From: Burkholderiales bacterium
GTDB lineage: Bacteria; Pseudomonadota; Gammaproteobacteria; Burkholderiales; SG8-41
DNA length: 46,902 bases
Reading direction: 5' to 3'
Assembly: GCA_020854035.1 (NCBI GenBank)
Contig: JADZGE010000010.1
Span: 1-46,902 of the forward strand
The notes under the pieces were generated by a model, which did no database searches, was not told the origin of the DNA, and saw only the letters and a program-made list of their open reading frames with translations. A program made the position numbers and the translations under genes. The stretch's first letter is position 1. Each line of letters starts with the position of its first letter. Shown in pieces: positions 33,991 through 42,988 of the stretch.

Positions 33991-34917
33991 CATCTGCTGC
34001 GCCTGGCGCGCGACGAATTCGCGCGTGCTGTCCATGCCGCGGAGCTGCAGCACGTAGTTGCGCACCGCCGCTTCGGTCAGCACGGCGAGATTGCGCCCGG
34101 CCGCGACCGGTATGGTCACCTTGCGCACTTCCACGCCCATCACCTCTTCGGAGCCGGCGTTGAGCGGCAGCCGCTCGAGCGGGCGCGCCGCGGCGGCCGC
34201 CGGGCGCTCGAGGTGCACGATCAGCTTCAGATTCTTGCGCGGGCGCAGCGCCGCCTCGCCGAAGATGGTGCGGATGTTGAGCACGCCGAGGCCCCGCACC
34301 TCGAGAAAGTCGCGCAGCATCGGGGGGCAGCGCCCCTCCACGGTCTCCGGGCCGATGCGGTAGAGCTCGACGATATCGTCGGCGATGAGGCCGCTGCCGC
34401 GACTCACCAGTTCGAGCGCGAGTTCGCTCTTGCCCACTCCCGAGTCCCCCGTGATGAGCACTCCCATGCCGAGGACCTCGAGGAACACGCCATGCGTGGT
34501 CGTGCACTGCGCGAGGGCGCGCGCGAGCCAGGGGCGCAGCAGCCACATCAATTCGAAGCTCGGCAGCGGCGTGGAGATGAGGGCGGTGCCGCTCGCTTCG
34601 GCTACCTGCACGAGTGGCGCCGGAGGCGTGCCGGCCCCCGCCAGCACGATGCAGGCGACCTCGCCGTTCGCTACCCGCGCGAGCGCGGCGCGGCACTCCT
34701 GCGGCGCGAGCCCCGCGAGGTAGGAGGCCTCGGCGGTGCCGATTACCTGGATCAGGCTGGGATGGATGAGGTTGAGATGGCCGATCATGCCATGCGCGGA
34801 GTCGGCGGCGAGCGCGCCGTCGAGCTCCCGCTGCGCGCCGGCGCGACCCGCGACCCATTCCAGGCGCAGTCTTTCCCGGTTTTCGTCAAACAACCGGGCT
34901 ATGCTGACTCGCGGCAT
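33973..34917 (-). CDS. hprK: HPr kinase/phosphorylase
   Basis: A 314-residue bifunctional enzyme that phosphorylates and dephosphorylates a serine on the phosphocarrier HPr. Walker A is [23 protein letters not shown]. The HprK signature [20 protein letters not shown] and the C-terminal [18 protein letters not shown] follow. In betaproteobacteria it sits next to ptsN and links carbon/nitrogen signalling to rapZ. It overlaps the 3' end of ptsN by 32 bases. Start at 34917 ([17 protein letters not shown]). Confidence 0.94.
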   Translation of the reverse strand: MPRVSIARLFDENRERLRLEWVAGRAGAQRELDGALAADSAHGMIGHLNLIHPSLIQVIGTAEASYLAGLAPQECRAALARVANGEVACIVLAGAGTPPAPLVQVAEASGTALISTPLPSFELMWLLRPWLARALAQCTTTHGVFLEVLGMGVLITGDSGVGKSELALELVSRGSGLIADDIVELYRIGPETVEGRCPPMLRDFLEVRGLGVLNIRTIFGEAALRPRKNLKLIVHLERPAAAAARPLERLPLNAGSEEVMGVEVRKVTIPVAAGRNLAVLTEAAVRNYVLQLRGMDSTREFVARQAQQMKDGER

Positions 34918-35371
34918 GCGGCTGCCATCCCGCCACGAGCTCGCGCACATCGGCCGGCGTCGCCGCCGCCAGCAGCCGCTCGCGGAACGCCTTGTCGCTG
35001 AACATCTGCGCCAGCTCGGAAAGAATCTGCAGGTGGAGATCGGTGGCGCGCTCCGGCACGAGCAGCACGAACACGAGGCCGACGGGCTGGCCGTCGGGCG
35101 CATCGAACGGGATCGGCTGCTTCAGCCGCACCAGTGCCCCCAGCGCTTCCTTCAGCCCCTTCACCCTGCCGTGCGGAATGGCGATGCCCTGGCCGAGACC
35201 GGTCGAGCCGAGCTTCTCGCGCGCGAACAGGCTGTCGAACACCTGGCTGCGGGCGACCTGGGAATTGTTCTCGAAGAGCAGGCCGACCTGCTCGAACAAG
35301 CGCTTCTTGCTGCTCAGCTCGAGGTCGATCATGACGTTCGAGACGGGCAGCAGCCTGGCGATGAGGTTCAT
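34886..35371 (-). CDS. ptsN: PTS IIA-like nitrogen regulatory protein PtsN
   Basis: A 161-residue EIIA-Ntr protein, MNLIARLLPVSNVMIDLELSSKKRLFEQVG, with the phosphorylated histidine in GQGIAIPHGRVKGL. It takes phosphate from the nitrogen PTS chain (EI-Ntr, NPr) and acts on K+ transport and other targets; no sugar-transport partner is present. It lies in the rpoN cluster between hpf and hprK, the typical position. Confidence 0.95.
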   Translation of the reverse strand: MNLIARLLPVSNVMIDLELSSKKRLFEQVGLLFENNSQVARSQVFDSLFAREKLGSTGLGQGIAIPHGRVKGLKEALGALVRLKQPIPFDAPDGQPVGLVFVLLVPERATDLHLQILSELAQMFSDKAFRERLLAAATPADVRELVAGWQPHAASQHSPVV

Positions 35372-35408
35372 TGTGCTCCGTGTCGCTGCGGCGACGCTCT
35401 CGCGGCAC

Positions 35409-35744
35409 TCACTGGCCGGCCGCGGTGCCGTCGCGCTTGCCGCGGGCGGCGCCGTGACGCCGTTCGAGAGACTTCTCCTTGTGCTTGATGATGGTGCGGT
35501 CGAGCTTGTCGACCAGCCCGTCGATGGCGGCGTACATGTCCGCATGGATGCTCTCGCAGTGGATGTCCTTGCCGGAGAGGTGGACGCTCGCCTCGATCTT
35601 GCGATCGAGTTTCTCGACGGTCAGCACCACGTTCACGTCGATTACGTGGTCGAAATGATGCGTGATGCGCGCGAGCTTGCTGGAGAGGTACTCGCGGATC
35701 GACGGCGTGATCTCCAGGTGGTGTCCGCTCAGGTGCAGGTTCAT
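35409..35744 (-). CDS. hpf: Short hibernation-promoting factor HPF
   Basis: A 111-residue ribosome-binding protein of the HPF/YfiA family: MNLHLSGHHLEITPSIREYLSSKLARITHHFDHVIDVNVVLTVEKLD, and MYAAIDGLVDKLDRTIIKHKEK. The short form dimerises ribosomes through a separate factor or not at all; there is no C-terminal long-form domain. The basic, low-complexity tail (RRHGAARGKRDGTAAGQ) is a common feature. Between rpoN and ptsN. Confidence 0.94.
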   Translation of the reverse strand: MNLHLSGHHLEITPSIREYLSSKLARITHHFDHVIDVNVVLTVEKLDRKIEASVHLSGKDIHCESIHADMYAAIDGLVDKLDRTIIKHKEKSLERRHGAARGKRDGTAAGQ

Positions 35745-35848
35745 CCATTGCCTCCGTCAGCGTATCGCCCGGCCGTCCGCGCGGCCCGGCAGCAAGTCCC
35801 CGCCGTGCGGCGGTGGCGCTGGTTCGCGGGGCACGGCGGGTCCGCGCG

Positions 35849-37282
35849 CTACAGCGATTTTCGCAGGTTTACCGGCAGGATTTGCAGGGATTCGCGGTAC
35901 TTGGCGACCGTGCGGCGCGCAACGACGATGCCCTGCTGCCCCAGGATGTCGGAAATCTGCCCGTCCGACAACGGCTTGCGCGCGTTCTCGGCCGAGACGA
36001 GCTGCCTGATGAGCGCCCGGATCGCGGTGCTCGACGCGGAGCCGCCGGCATCCGTCGTGACATGGCTGCCGAAGAAGTACTTCAGCTCGAAGATGCCGCG
36101 CGGGGTGTGCATGAACTTCTGGGTCGTTACCCGCGAGACGGTGGACTCGTGCAGGTCGAGCCCTTCCGCGATCTCGCGCAGCACGAGCGGCCGCATCGCC
36201 ACTTCGCCGTGCTCGAAGAAGTTGCGCTGCCGGTCCACGATCGCCTGCGCGACGCGCAGGATCGTATCGAAGCGCTGCTGCACGTTCTTGATGAGCCATT
36301 TCGCCTCCTGCAGCTGGCTCGCGAGCTGCTGGACCCCTGCGTTGCGGTTACGCTGCAAGATGTCCGCGTAGAGCCGGTTGATCCTCAGGCGCGGCATGGC
36401 GTCGGGATTGAGAGAGGCCACCCACACGCCCTTCACCTTCTTCACGATGACGTCCGGCACGACGTAGCGCGTCTCCTCCGCCGAGAAGTCGCGCCCCGGC
36501 CGGGGATTGAGGCTCGTGATGAGCTTCTGCACCGAGCGCAGCACCGCGTCGTCGCAGTGGATTGCCTTCTTCAGCTTGGCGAAATCCCGGGCCGCGAGCG
36601 CGTCGAGGTGGTTGCGCACCGTATCGAGCGCATCGGCGCGGTGCGGCGTCCCCGCCGGCAGCGCCTCCAGCTGCAGCGCGAGGCATTCGCTCAGGTTGCG
36701 CGCGCCGATGCCGGCGGGTTCCAGGTGCTGCAGGTGCTTCAGGGCGATCTGCAGCTCCTCGATCTCGACCTGCAGCTCCGGCGGCAGGATGGCAGCCAGT
36801 TCCTCCAGGCTCTGGGTAAGGTAGCCGCCTTCGTCCAGGCTGTCGATGAGCAGAGTCACGAGCTGGCGGTCGCGCTCGGGGAGCTTGGTAAGCGAGAGCT
36901 GGGCGAGAAGATGCGCCCGCAACGTGACGGTGTCGGCCGCGACCTGCGGCGACTCGCTCTCGTCGTTCTCGTCGCGGTAGCCCGAGGGCGGAACGTCGTC
37001 GAGCGCCCGGAAATCAGCGGCCTCGGTCTCGGCCGGGGCTTCCTCGCCGCTCTGCTGCTCCGGCGCGGGGGCCGTGTCCTGCGCCGGGGTGCTACCCGGT
37101 GGCGGGACCGCGGGCAGCTCGCGCAAGCCGTCGTCCCGCTCGAGCAGGGGGTTCTCCTGCAGGGCGCGCTCGAGCTCCTGGGTGAGCTCGAGCGTGGAGA
37201 GCTGCAGCAGCCGTATCGATTGCTGCAGCTGCGGCGTGAGCGTGAGGTGCTGCGAGAGTCGGAGTTGGAGGGAATGCTTCAT
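35849..37282 (-). CDS. rpoN: RNA polymerase sigma-54 factor
   Basis: A 477-residue sigma factor. The N-terminal activator-interacting region is Gln-rich ([24 protein letters not shown]). An acidic region II follows ([16 protein letters not shown]), then the core-binding and DNA-binding domains. The RpoN box is [15 protein letters not shown] near the C terminus. It would serve GlrR and the two -24/-12 promoters found in this window (7947-7962 and 43718-43733). Confidence 0.96.
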   Translation of the reverse strand: MKHSLQLRLSQHLTLTPQLQQSIRLLQLSTLELTQELERALQENPLLERDDGLRELPAVPPPGSTPAQDTAPAPEQQSGEEAPAETEAADFRALDDVPPSGYRDENDESESPQVAADTVTLRAHLLAQLSLTKLPERDRQLVTLLIDSLDEGGYLTQSLEELAAILPPELQVEIEELQIALKHLQHLEPAGIGARNLSECLALQLEALPAGTPHRADALDTVRNHLDALAARDFAKLKKAIHCDDAVLRSVQKLITSLNPRPGRDFSAEETRYVVPDVIVKKVKGVWVASLNPDAMPRLRINRLYADILQRNRNAGVQQLASQLQEAKWLIKNVQQRFDTILRVAQAIVDRQRNFFEHGEVAMRPLVLREIAEGLDLHESTVSRVTTQKFMHTPRGIFELKYFFGSHVTTDAGGSASSTAIRALIRQLVSAENARKPLSDGQISDILGQQGIVVARRTVAKYRESLQILPVNLRKSL

Positions 37283-37354
37283 GAACGGCGTTCCGGGTCG
37301 CCGGTGCGGCCCCCCCGCGGCGCCGCCCTCCTCTCGGACAGCCGGCGGGGATGC

Positions 37355-38134
37355 TCAGAGGCGGAAGTGCTCTCCCAGATAGACCTTTCTAACGCTCTCA
37401 TTATAGATGATTTCGTCCGGTTTGCCGCAGGCCAGCACCGACCCGTCGTTGATGATGTACGCGCGATCGCAGATACCGAGAGTCTCTCTCACATTGTGAT
37501 CCGTAATGAGCACTCCGATCCCGCGCTCCTTCAGGAAGCCGATGATTTTCTGAATTTCCAGGACCGCGATCGGATCGACGCCGGCGAACGGTTCGTCCAG
37601 GAGAATGAACCGGGGTTCGCTCGCGAGCGCCCGTGCGATTTCGACGCGCCGGCGCTCCCCGCCCGAAAGGCTCGCGGCCGGATTGCGCCTGAGGTGCCCG
37701 ATGTGCAGCTCGTGCAGCAGCTCGTCGAGTCTATTACGGATCGTTTGCGGGTCGGCTTGATAGAGTTCCAGCACCGCCTGGACGTTTTCGGCGACCGTAA
37801 GCCGGCGGAAAATCGAGGCTTCCTGCGGCAGATAGGACAGCCCCAGGCGCGCGCGCCGGTGCATCGACATATGGGTGAGCCGGCGGCCGTCGAGGTGGAG
37901 CTCCCCGCCGTCCATCGGCACGAGCCCCACCATCATGTAGAAGCAGGTCGTCTTGCCGGCGCCGTTCGGTCCGAGCAGCCCGATCACTTCGCCGCTCCGC
38001 ACTTCCAGCGACACGTCCTTCACCACCACGCGCGAGCGGTAGCGCTTCTTCAGGTCCTTTGCACGCAGCTCGCTTCCCGCGGGGCCTGCCGGCCGCGCGT
38101 CGCTGTCGAGCGGGATCCGGCTGGTGTCGTTCAC
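37355..38134 (-). CDS. lptB: LPS export ABC transporter ATPase LptB
   Basis: A 259-residue ATPase that drives LPS transport with LptF/LptG. Walker A is [21 protein letters not shown]-loop [24 protein letters not shown], signature [16 protein letters not shown], Walker [18 protein letters not shown]-switch [10 protein letters not shown] take GTG at 38134, two bases after the lptA stop. About 20 non-conserved N-terminal residues precede the usual LKKRYRSR start. Confidence 0.95.
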   Translation of the reverse strand: MNDTSRIPLDSDARPAGPAGSELRAKDLKKRYRSRVVVKDVSLEVRSGEVIGLLGPNGAGKTTCFYMMVGLVPMDGGELHLDGRRLTHMSMHRRARLGLSYLPQEASIFRRLTVAENVQAVLELYQADPQTIRNRLDELLHELHIGHLRRNPAASLSGGERRRVEIARALASEPRFILLDEPFAGVDPIAVLEIQKIIGFLKERGIGVLITDHNVRETLGICDRAYIINDGSVLACGKPDEIIYNESVRKVYLGEHFRL

Positions 38135-38136
38135 GC

Positions 38137-38805
38137 CTACCTGGGGGCGCTGCGCGGGGTTTCGCGCGGCGCGGACACCGCATCGGCCGGCTTGAGCGCG
38201 AGCGGCGCCGCCGGGGGCGCCGCCGCCTTGTCCTTCGTCCTGGGTTGCAGCACCGCCCGGACCCGGCCCTGCGGATTGCCTTCGGTCGCGGCCTTTTCGC
38301 CCCCGCCGATCACCTGGTAGAACTCGGTCTGCGCGTCGTACGAGATGTAATGGCCGCGCACCTCGTCGTCCGTGCGCTTCATGATCGCCCGATTGAACAT
38401 CTGCACCTTGTCGGCCCGCCCGTCGTACTCGATGCGCTCGGCCCAGCCCTCGATCCACTCGTCGTAGCCCTCGCGCTTCTGGCGGAAGTACGCGAGGTTG
38501 CCCCAGGTCGTGCCGTGCCGAAAGCCCTCCTTGTCCTGGCGGACCTCCATGCGGTCGCCGCGGATCTGCAGCGTGCCCTGAGAGAGCACCACGTTGCCTT
38601 CGAAGGTGGCGAGTTGCTTCGCGTCGTCCACGGTCACGCGATCGGCCTCGAGGTTGACCGGCTTCTCCCGGTCCGCCTTTTCGGCCGCCGCCGGCCGCCC
38701 GAGAAACGCCAGCGCGGCGAGCGCCACGGCGGCGATCACGGCGCCGGTGCCCGCGCGCCGGCGCTCACCGCTCGGGGCCGCGCCTCGATGCCTTCGCCGG
38801 ATCAT
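38137..38805 (-). CDS. lptA: LPS transport periplasmic protein LptA
   Basis: A 222-residue protein with signal sequence ([19 protein letters not shown]) and the OstA-like beta-jellyroll: [41 protein letters not shown], ending with [17 protein letters not shown]. LptA polymers bridge LptC to LptD across the periplasm. The 3' end carries an Ala/Pro-rich tail. It overlaps lptC by about 41 bases, so the start could be slightly downstream. Confidence 0.92.
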   Translation of the reverse strand: MIRRRHRGAAPSGERRRAGTGAVIAAVALAALAFLGRPAAAEKADREKPVNLEADRVTVDDAKQLATFEGNVVLSQGTLQIRGDRMEVRQDKEGFRHGTTWGNLAYFRQKREGYDEWIEGWAERIEYDGRADKVQMFNRAIMKRTDDEVRGHYISYDAQTEFYQVIGGGEKAATEGNPQGRVRAVLQPRTKDKAAAPPAAPLALKPADAVSAPRETPRSAPR

Positions 38806-39421
38806 ATGTTCCGCGTACGTTCGACAACAGCGTGAGGACCCGCGTCTCGCTGTTGAACTCCAGACCGACCGCGTTCACGACCGTGGCGGCGTCGGTGATG
38901 GTCACCGGCATGTTCGTTCTCGCGACGTGGTCCTCCGGGATGACGTGCAGGTAGGCGGTGCGCATCGTGAGCTCGCTGCGCGTGCCGTGCGCCGCGCGCG
39001 TCAGCTTCACGTCGTCCCTGAAGTAGACGTCCTCGCCGTTGCTCGAAACCAGCGCTTCGCGCGCCGTGATGGTCACCGGCGCCTGGCGCGAGCGGTGGCT
39101 CACGAGGCGCGGGCGTTCGAGCACCGTGGCATCGTCGAGCGGGTAGTGCACCATGCGCTCGGCGGTGAGCGTGTAGATCGCGATTCCCTTGTCGTTCGTG
39201 CGGATCGCGCTGAGCCGCTCGACGATGTAATCGGGGTCGTTGCTTTCCGTCGTGTCGCGGGCGGGCGCCGGCGGCTGCACCGCGCGGTCGAGCCAGAACG
39301 TCAGGCCCGCGAGCGCCGCGAGCAGCAGCAGGGGAAACGACGACGTCAGACGCTCGAGCACGGTGGCCTCGGGGGATGGCTCGGGCGCGGCAGCCGCTCC
39401 GTCATGCGCCGAACGCGGCAA
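38765..39421 (-). CDS. lptC: LPS export protein LptC
   Basis: A 218-residue bitopic protein with one helix (LTSSFPLLLLAALAGLTFWLDRAV) and a periplasmic jellyroll: DPDYIVERLSAIRTNDKGIAIYTLTAERMVHYPLDD, then [33 protein letters not shown]. It receives LPS from LptBFG and passes it to LptA. The start overlaps the kdsC stop region. An unconserved 20-residue N terminus precedes the helix, so a later start is possible. Confidence 0.9.
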   Translation of the reverse strand: MPRSAHDGAAAAPEPSPEATVLERLTSSFPLLLLAALAGLTFWLDRAVQPPAPARDTTESNDPDYIVERLSAIRTNDKGIAIYTLTAERMVHYPLDDATVLERPRLVSHRSRQAPVTITAREALVSSNGEDVYFRDDVKLTRAAHGTRSELTMRTAYLHVIPEDHVARTNMPVTITDAATVVNAVGLEFNSETRVLTLLSNVRGTYDPAKASRRGPER

Positions 39422-39926
39422 GGCGCGCCCGCAGCGCGCCCTGGGCGTGCAGGATCAGCTCGCAGAACTCGCGCGCCGCACCGCCGCCGCCACGGGCGCG
39501 GGTGACGTAGTGCGCGTGCCGCCGCACCGCGGCCGGGGCGTTCGGGACGGCGGCCGCGAGACCGCACCGCCTCATGACCGGAACGTCCTGGAGGTCGTCG
39601 CCGAGAAACGAGGCTTCCGCGGCGGCAAACCCCGCGCGCGCCAGCAGTTCGTCGAATGCGGCGAGCTTGTCCTCGGCACCCATGCGAACGAGCCCGACAC
39701 CCAGCTGAGCCATGCGCTGCGCGACCGCGCGCGAGGCGCGGCTCGTGATGATGGCGAGCTCGACCCCCCCCGCGCGAAGGAGCCTCATGCCGTGGCCATC
39801 CAGCACGTTGAACGATTTCACTTCCTCGCCCGCCCCGGTGAACGAGAGCGTGCCGTCGGTCAGCACGCCGTCCACATCGAATATCGCCAGGCGGATCGCC
39901 CGGGCCCGTGCGCGGATGTCCTGCAT
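39402..39926 (-). CDS. kdsC: KDO 8-phosphate phosphatase
   Basis: A 174-residue HAD-type phosphatase releasing KDO for LPS inner core: AIRLAIFDVDGVLTDGTLSF (nucleophile Asp in DVDGVLTDG), GEEVKSFNVLDGHGMRLL, and ASFLGDDLQDVPVMRRCGLAAAVPNA. It is the first gene of kdsC-lptC-lptA-lptB-rpoN-hpf-ptsN-hprK. The arabinose-5-phosphate isomerase gene kdsD, commonly just upstream, is absent: only 125 bp separate kdsC from the divergent antiporter. Confidence 0.95.
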   Translation of the reverse strand: MQDIRARARAIRLAIFDVDGVLTDGTLSFTGAGEEVKSFNVLDGHGMRLLRAGGVELAIITSRASRAVAQRMAQLGVGLVRMGAEDKLAAFDELLARAGFAAAEASFLGDDLQDVPVMRRCGLAAAVPNAPAAVRRHAHYVTRARGGGGAAREFCELILHAQGALRARLAAFGA

Positions 39927-40007
39927 ACCGGCGAAGAAGTATAGCAGAACGTATCGGGCTTCCGTGGCGCCGCGCTCTCGCGCACTGTGCCCGCGTCGCG
40001 GCGTCGC

Positions 40008-40037
40008 GGAATCTCCGCAGGCCCCCGCGGGGATTCC
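40008..40037 (+). promoter_or_regulatory. Hairpin in the leader of the antiporter gene
   Basis: GGAATCTCCGC (40008-40018) pairs with GCGGGGATTCC (40027-40037) with one G-T pair, loop of eight bases, ending 14 bp before the ATG. It could be a divergent transcription terminator, a leader structure, or one of the GATTTC-type hairpins of this region. Confidence 0.35.
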
Positions 40038-40051
40038 TTTACCATGCGCGG

Positions 40052-42016
40052 ATGCCGACCACGTTCGAGTCGCTGCTCGTCCTGCTGGCGGCGGCCGTGC
40101 TGGTCGTCGTGCTGTTCCGATCGCTGCGGTTCCCGCCGATGCTCGGTTACCTGATGGTGGGCATCGCCATCGGGCCGCACGCGCTCGGCCTGATCCCGGA
40201 GCAGGCGGGGGCGCGTCACCTGGCCGAGATCGGGGTCGCCTTCCTGATGTTCACGATCGGACTCGAGTTCAGCCTGCCCAAGCTCGTGACGATGCGCCGG
40301 CTCGTGTTCGGTCTCGGCGCCGCGCAGGTCGCCGCGAGCATGGCGATCACGCTCGCGATCGCCGTGGCGCTCGGCCTCGACTGGCGCTCGGGGCTCGTCC
40401 TGGGGAGTGTGCTCGCGATGTCCTCGACCGCCATACTGGCGAAGCTCCTCGCCGAGCGCCTCGAGCTCAACTCGCCGCACGGACGGAGAATCATCGGCAT
40501 CCTGCTCTTCCAGGACCTGGCGGTGATCCCGCTCCTCATCCTGCTTCCCGCGCTCGGCGCGGACGTGGAGGAGCTCGCCGTGAGGTTGTCCTTCGCCCTC
40601 GCGAAGGCGGCGGCGGTGCTGGCGCTGCTGCTCTTCCTGGGCCAGCGCCTGATGCGACGCTGGTTCAACCTGATCGCCCGGCAGAAGTCCTCGGAGCTCT
40701 TCGTCCTGAACGTCCTGCTCATCACGCTCGGTCTCGCGTACGTCACCGAGTCGGCCGGGCTCTCGCTCGCGCTCGGCGCGTTCGTGGCGGGAGCGCTGAT
40801 TTCCGAAACGGAGTATCGGCACCAGGTCGAGGTGGATATCAAGCCGTTCCGCGACATGCTCCTGGGGCTGTTCTTCGTGGGCATCGGCATGCTCCTCGAC
40901 TGGCGCATCGTCGTGGACAACGGCGGGGCGGTGCTCGGGCTGCTCGTGCTGATCGTCGCCGCCAAGGCGCTGCTCGTGTTCGGGCTCTCCGCTCTCACCG
41001 GCGCGGGCACGGCGGTCGCGATGCGTACGGGGCTTGCGCTCGCCGCGAGCGGCGAGTTCGGGTTCGTGCTGCTCGGCCGGGCCGCCGAAGTGGGCGCCGC
41101 CGCGCCGGCCGTCGTGCAGACGGTTCTTGCCTCGATGGTGCTCTCGATGCTCGCCGCCCCGTTCCTGGTCGAGCACAGCGATGCGCTCGCGCGGCGCTGG
41201 AGCGCGTCGGACTGGCTGCACCGCGCGATGCAGCTGCACAACATCGCCGTGCAGTCCATGGCGACCGACGAGCACGTGGTGATCTGCGGCTACGGGCGCA
41301 GCGGCCAGAACCTGGCGCGCCTGCTGGAGAAGGAGTCGATCCCGTTCATCGCGCTCGACGTCGATCCGCAGCGCATCCACGAGGCGCGGGCGGCGGGCGA
41401 GAGCGTGGTGTTCGGCGACGCCGCGCGCAGGGAGGTGCTGGTGGCGGCGGGACTGCTGCGCGCGCGCGCGGTCGCGGTGACGTATTCGGACACCTCCTCG
41501 GCGCTCAAGATACTCGATCACGTGCAGCGCATGCGCCCCGGGCTGCCGGTGGTGGTGCGCACGCTCGACGACAGCGACATCGACGAGTTGAAGTCGGCGG
41601 GCGCGGCGGAAGTCGTGGCCGAGGTCATGGAGGGGAGCCTCATGCTGGCATCGACCACGCTCATGCTGCTGGGGGTGCCGTTGAATCGCGTGCTCGCGCG
41701 CATCCGGCACACGCGCGAGCAGCGCTACAGTCTTTTCCGCGGGTTCTTTCGCGGCATTACCGACGATGCCGGGAGCGAGGAGGAGCAGCCGCGCCTGCAT
41801 TCGGTCGCGATCTCGCACGGCGCCGCTGCGATCGGGAAATCGCTGGCGGAGATCGATCTGCCGGCCCTCGAGGTGCAGATCACCGCGGTGCGCAGGCGCA
41901 ACGTGCGCACGCTGACGCCCGGCGCGGGCACGCGGCTCGAGGAGGGCGATGTCGTGGTGCTGCTGGGAACACCGGAGGACCTCGCGGCGGCGGAGATGAA
42001 GCTCCTCCAAGGCTGA
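40052..42016 (+). CDS. CPA2 cation:proton antiporter with TrkA domains (KefB/YbaL-like)
   Basis: A 654-residue membrane protein. Residues 1 to about 390 form 12-13 helices of a Na+/H+ exchanger: FRSLRFPPMLGYLMVGIAIGPHALGLIP, EIGVAFLMFTIGLEFSLPKL and LVLGSVLAMSSTAILAKLL. The TrkA-N (RCK) domain is MATDEHVVICGYGRSGQNLARLLEKESIPFIALDVDP, and a TrkA-C domain closes the protein (ALEVQITAVRRRNVRTLTPGAGTRLEEGDVVVLLGTPEDL). It likely exports K+ or Na+, controlled by nucleotide. Glutathione-gated Kef residues are not assigned. It is divergent from kdsC. The stop codon sits inside a perfect 13-bp hairpin. Confidence 0.92.
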   Translation: MPTTFESLLVLLAAAVLVVVLFRSLRFPPMLGYLMVGIAIGPHALGLIPEQAGARHLAEIGVAFLMFTIGLEFSLPKLVTMRRLVFGLGAAQVAASMAITLAIAVALGLDWRSGLVLGSVLAMSSTAILAKLLAERLELNSPHGRRIIGILLFQDLAVIPLLILLPALGADVEELAVRLSFALAKAAAVLALLLFLGQRLMRRWFNLIARQKSSELFVLNVLLITLGLAYVTESAGLSLALGAFVAGALISETEYRHQVEVDIKPFRDMLLGLFFVGIGMLLDWRIVVDNGGAVLGLLVLIVAAKALLVFGLSALTGAGTAVAMRTGLALAASGEFGFVLLGRAAEVGAAAPAVVQTVLASMVLSMLAAPFLVEHSDALARRWSASDWLHRAMQLHNIAVQSMATDEHVVICGYGRSGQNLARLLEKESIPFIALDVDPQRIHEARAAGESVVFGDAARREVLVAAGLLRARAVAVTYSDTSSALKILDHVQRMRPGLPVVVRTLDDSDIDELKSAGAAEVVAEVMEGSLMLASTTLMLLGVPLNRVLARIRHTREQRYSLFRGFFRGITDDAGSEEEQPRLHSVAISHGAAAIGKSLAEIDLPALEVQITAVRRRNVRTLTPGAGTRLEEGDVVVLLGTPEDLAAAEMKLLQG

Positions 42017-42040
42017 TTTCGGCGAGCGCCGAAATCAGCC
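42011..42040 (+). terminator. Perfect 13-bp hairpin over the antiporter stop codon
   Basis: GGCTGATTTCGGC (42011-42023), loop GAGC, GCCGAAATCAGCC (42028-42040). The TGA stop (42014-42016) is within the left arm. No U-tract follows. Confidence 0.6.
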
Positions 42041-42112
42041 TCTATCGAGGAGACGGACGGACTTGCGGCGGCCGTCGTTTCCGTCCGGGCTCGTTCCCCG
42101 GGATCCACGACG

Positions 42113-42499
42113 TTACCAGGCGGTGCGGACTGGATAGCGGATGATCAACGGGTCGGGCGTGAGTATGGTCAGGCCATGGGCGATGGCCTGACAGATCAGC
42201 ATGCGATCGAAGGGATCCTTGTGAATCGCCGGAAGGTGCACCAACTGAAGAACGGACGGTTCATCCAGCGGCAGTTCGGATACCTCGTGCATGGTCCGAT
42301 ACCTCGGAATGAACCGTTCCGCAGGTTCGGCGAGGGTCAATCCTCCCAGTCCCGCTTTGACGCAGATCTCCCAAGCCGACACCGAACTCAGCAGCACGTC
42401 GTTCGCCGGATCGACGAGAATGCTCCGGCACGCATCTGAAAGGCGGGCTTTGTCGCCCACCATCCAAAGAAAGGTGCAGGTATCGAGCAACAGCCTCAT
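42113..42499 (-). CDS. vapC: PIN-domain ribonuclease toxin (VapC-like)
   Basis: A 128-residue PIN protein with the acidic active-site residues: Asp6 in MRLLLDTCTFLW, Glu in SSVSAWEICVK (about 45), Asp in KDPFDRMLICQA (about 98) and Asp in LTILTPDPLI. VapC toxins cleave specific RNAs, often tRNAs. It is translated just after the antitoxin with a 4-base overlap. Downstream, it converges with the antiporter gene. Confidence 0.9.
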   Translation of the reverse strand: MRLLLDTCTFLWMVGDKARLSDACRSILVDPANDVLLSSVSAWEICVKAGLGGLTLAEPAERFIPRYRTMHEVSELPLDEPSVLQLVHLPAIHKDPFDRMLICQAIAHGLTILTPDPLIIRYPVRTAW

Positions 42500-42741
42500 T
42501 CGCCGCGCCCCTCGAACGCGGCAACGATGTCATCGGGCAGCGGATCGAAGAAACTCGGGTGTATACGGACCTTGCCGCTCGCGAGCCCCAATGGGCGGGG
42601 CTTGTGGGGTGCCGTGGGCAGTGGGCGGATTTCCGCGATCGGAACATTTCGCCGGCAAAGCTGGATGACATCGCCCGGCTTCAGGCGCGCGAGGTAGCGC
42701 GAAAGATGGGTCTTGGCCTGGTGGATGTTAAGCTTTATCAT
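42496..42741 (-). CDS. Phd/YefM-type antitoxin
   Basis: An 81-residue protein, MIKLNIHQAKTHLSRYLARLKPGDVIQLCRRNVPIAEIRPL, a standard Phd/YefM DNA-binding N terminus; the C-terminal tail (FFDPLPDDIVAAFEGRGE) should wrap the PIN toxin. The start at 42741 follows a promoter-like TTGACT-17-CACAAT. Autoregulation by the toxin-antitoxin complex is expected for the family. Confidence 0.88.
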   Translation of the reverse strand: MIKLNIHQAKTHLSRYLARLKPGDVIQLCRRNVPIAEIRPLPTAPHKPRPLGLASGKVRIHPSFFDPLPDDIVAAFEGRGE

Positions 42742-42747
42742 GGTCCA

Positions 42748-42776
42748 ATTGTGAACCAGATAGTAAACTAAGTCAA
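42748..42776 (-). promoter_or_regulatory. Promoter/operator of the toxin-antitoxin pair
   Basis: On the minus strand, TTGACT (-35, 42771-42776) and CACAAT (-10, 42748-42753) are 17 bp apart. The region is much lower in GC than the surroundings and overlaps the likely operator, seven bases before the antitoxin ATG. Confidence 0.5.
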
Positions 42777-42935
42777 TTCGGCGCGCGGCAGGCCTCGTAC
42801 GTTTCCCCGCCCCGACCCCGCGCCCCGCGTGAATCGGGGGGCGTGTGGATTCCGTGTTCGTTTCTCGCGGGAGTCCTTGGCGGGTACGAAGTCGCGACCG
42901 GCGACGCAAGTGCGGCGGACACCGCGGGTTGTCTC

Positions 42936-42967
42936 AAGAAAAAGCCCGCAACCAGCGGGCTTTTTTC
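42936..42967 (-). terminator. Rho-independent terminator after the pilin gene
   Basis: AAAAAGCCCGC (42939-42949), loop AACCA, GCGGGCTTTTTT (42955-42966). A-tract on one side and T-tract on the other make it bidirectional. It lies 22 bp after the pilin stop codon and could also end transcription from the left. Confidence 0.9.
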
Positions 42968-42988
42968 AGCCGCGGTTGAGCGGGCGGA

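Noticed and set aside
33021..35371. Sugar phosphotransferase transport operon
   Set aside because: ptsN and hprK belong to the regulatory nitrogen PTS; no membrane EIIB/EIIC sugar transporter is present.
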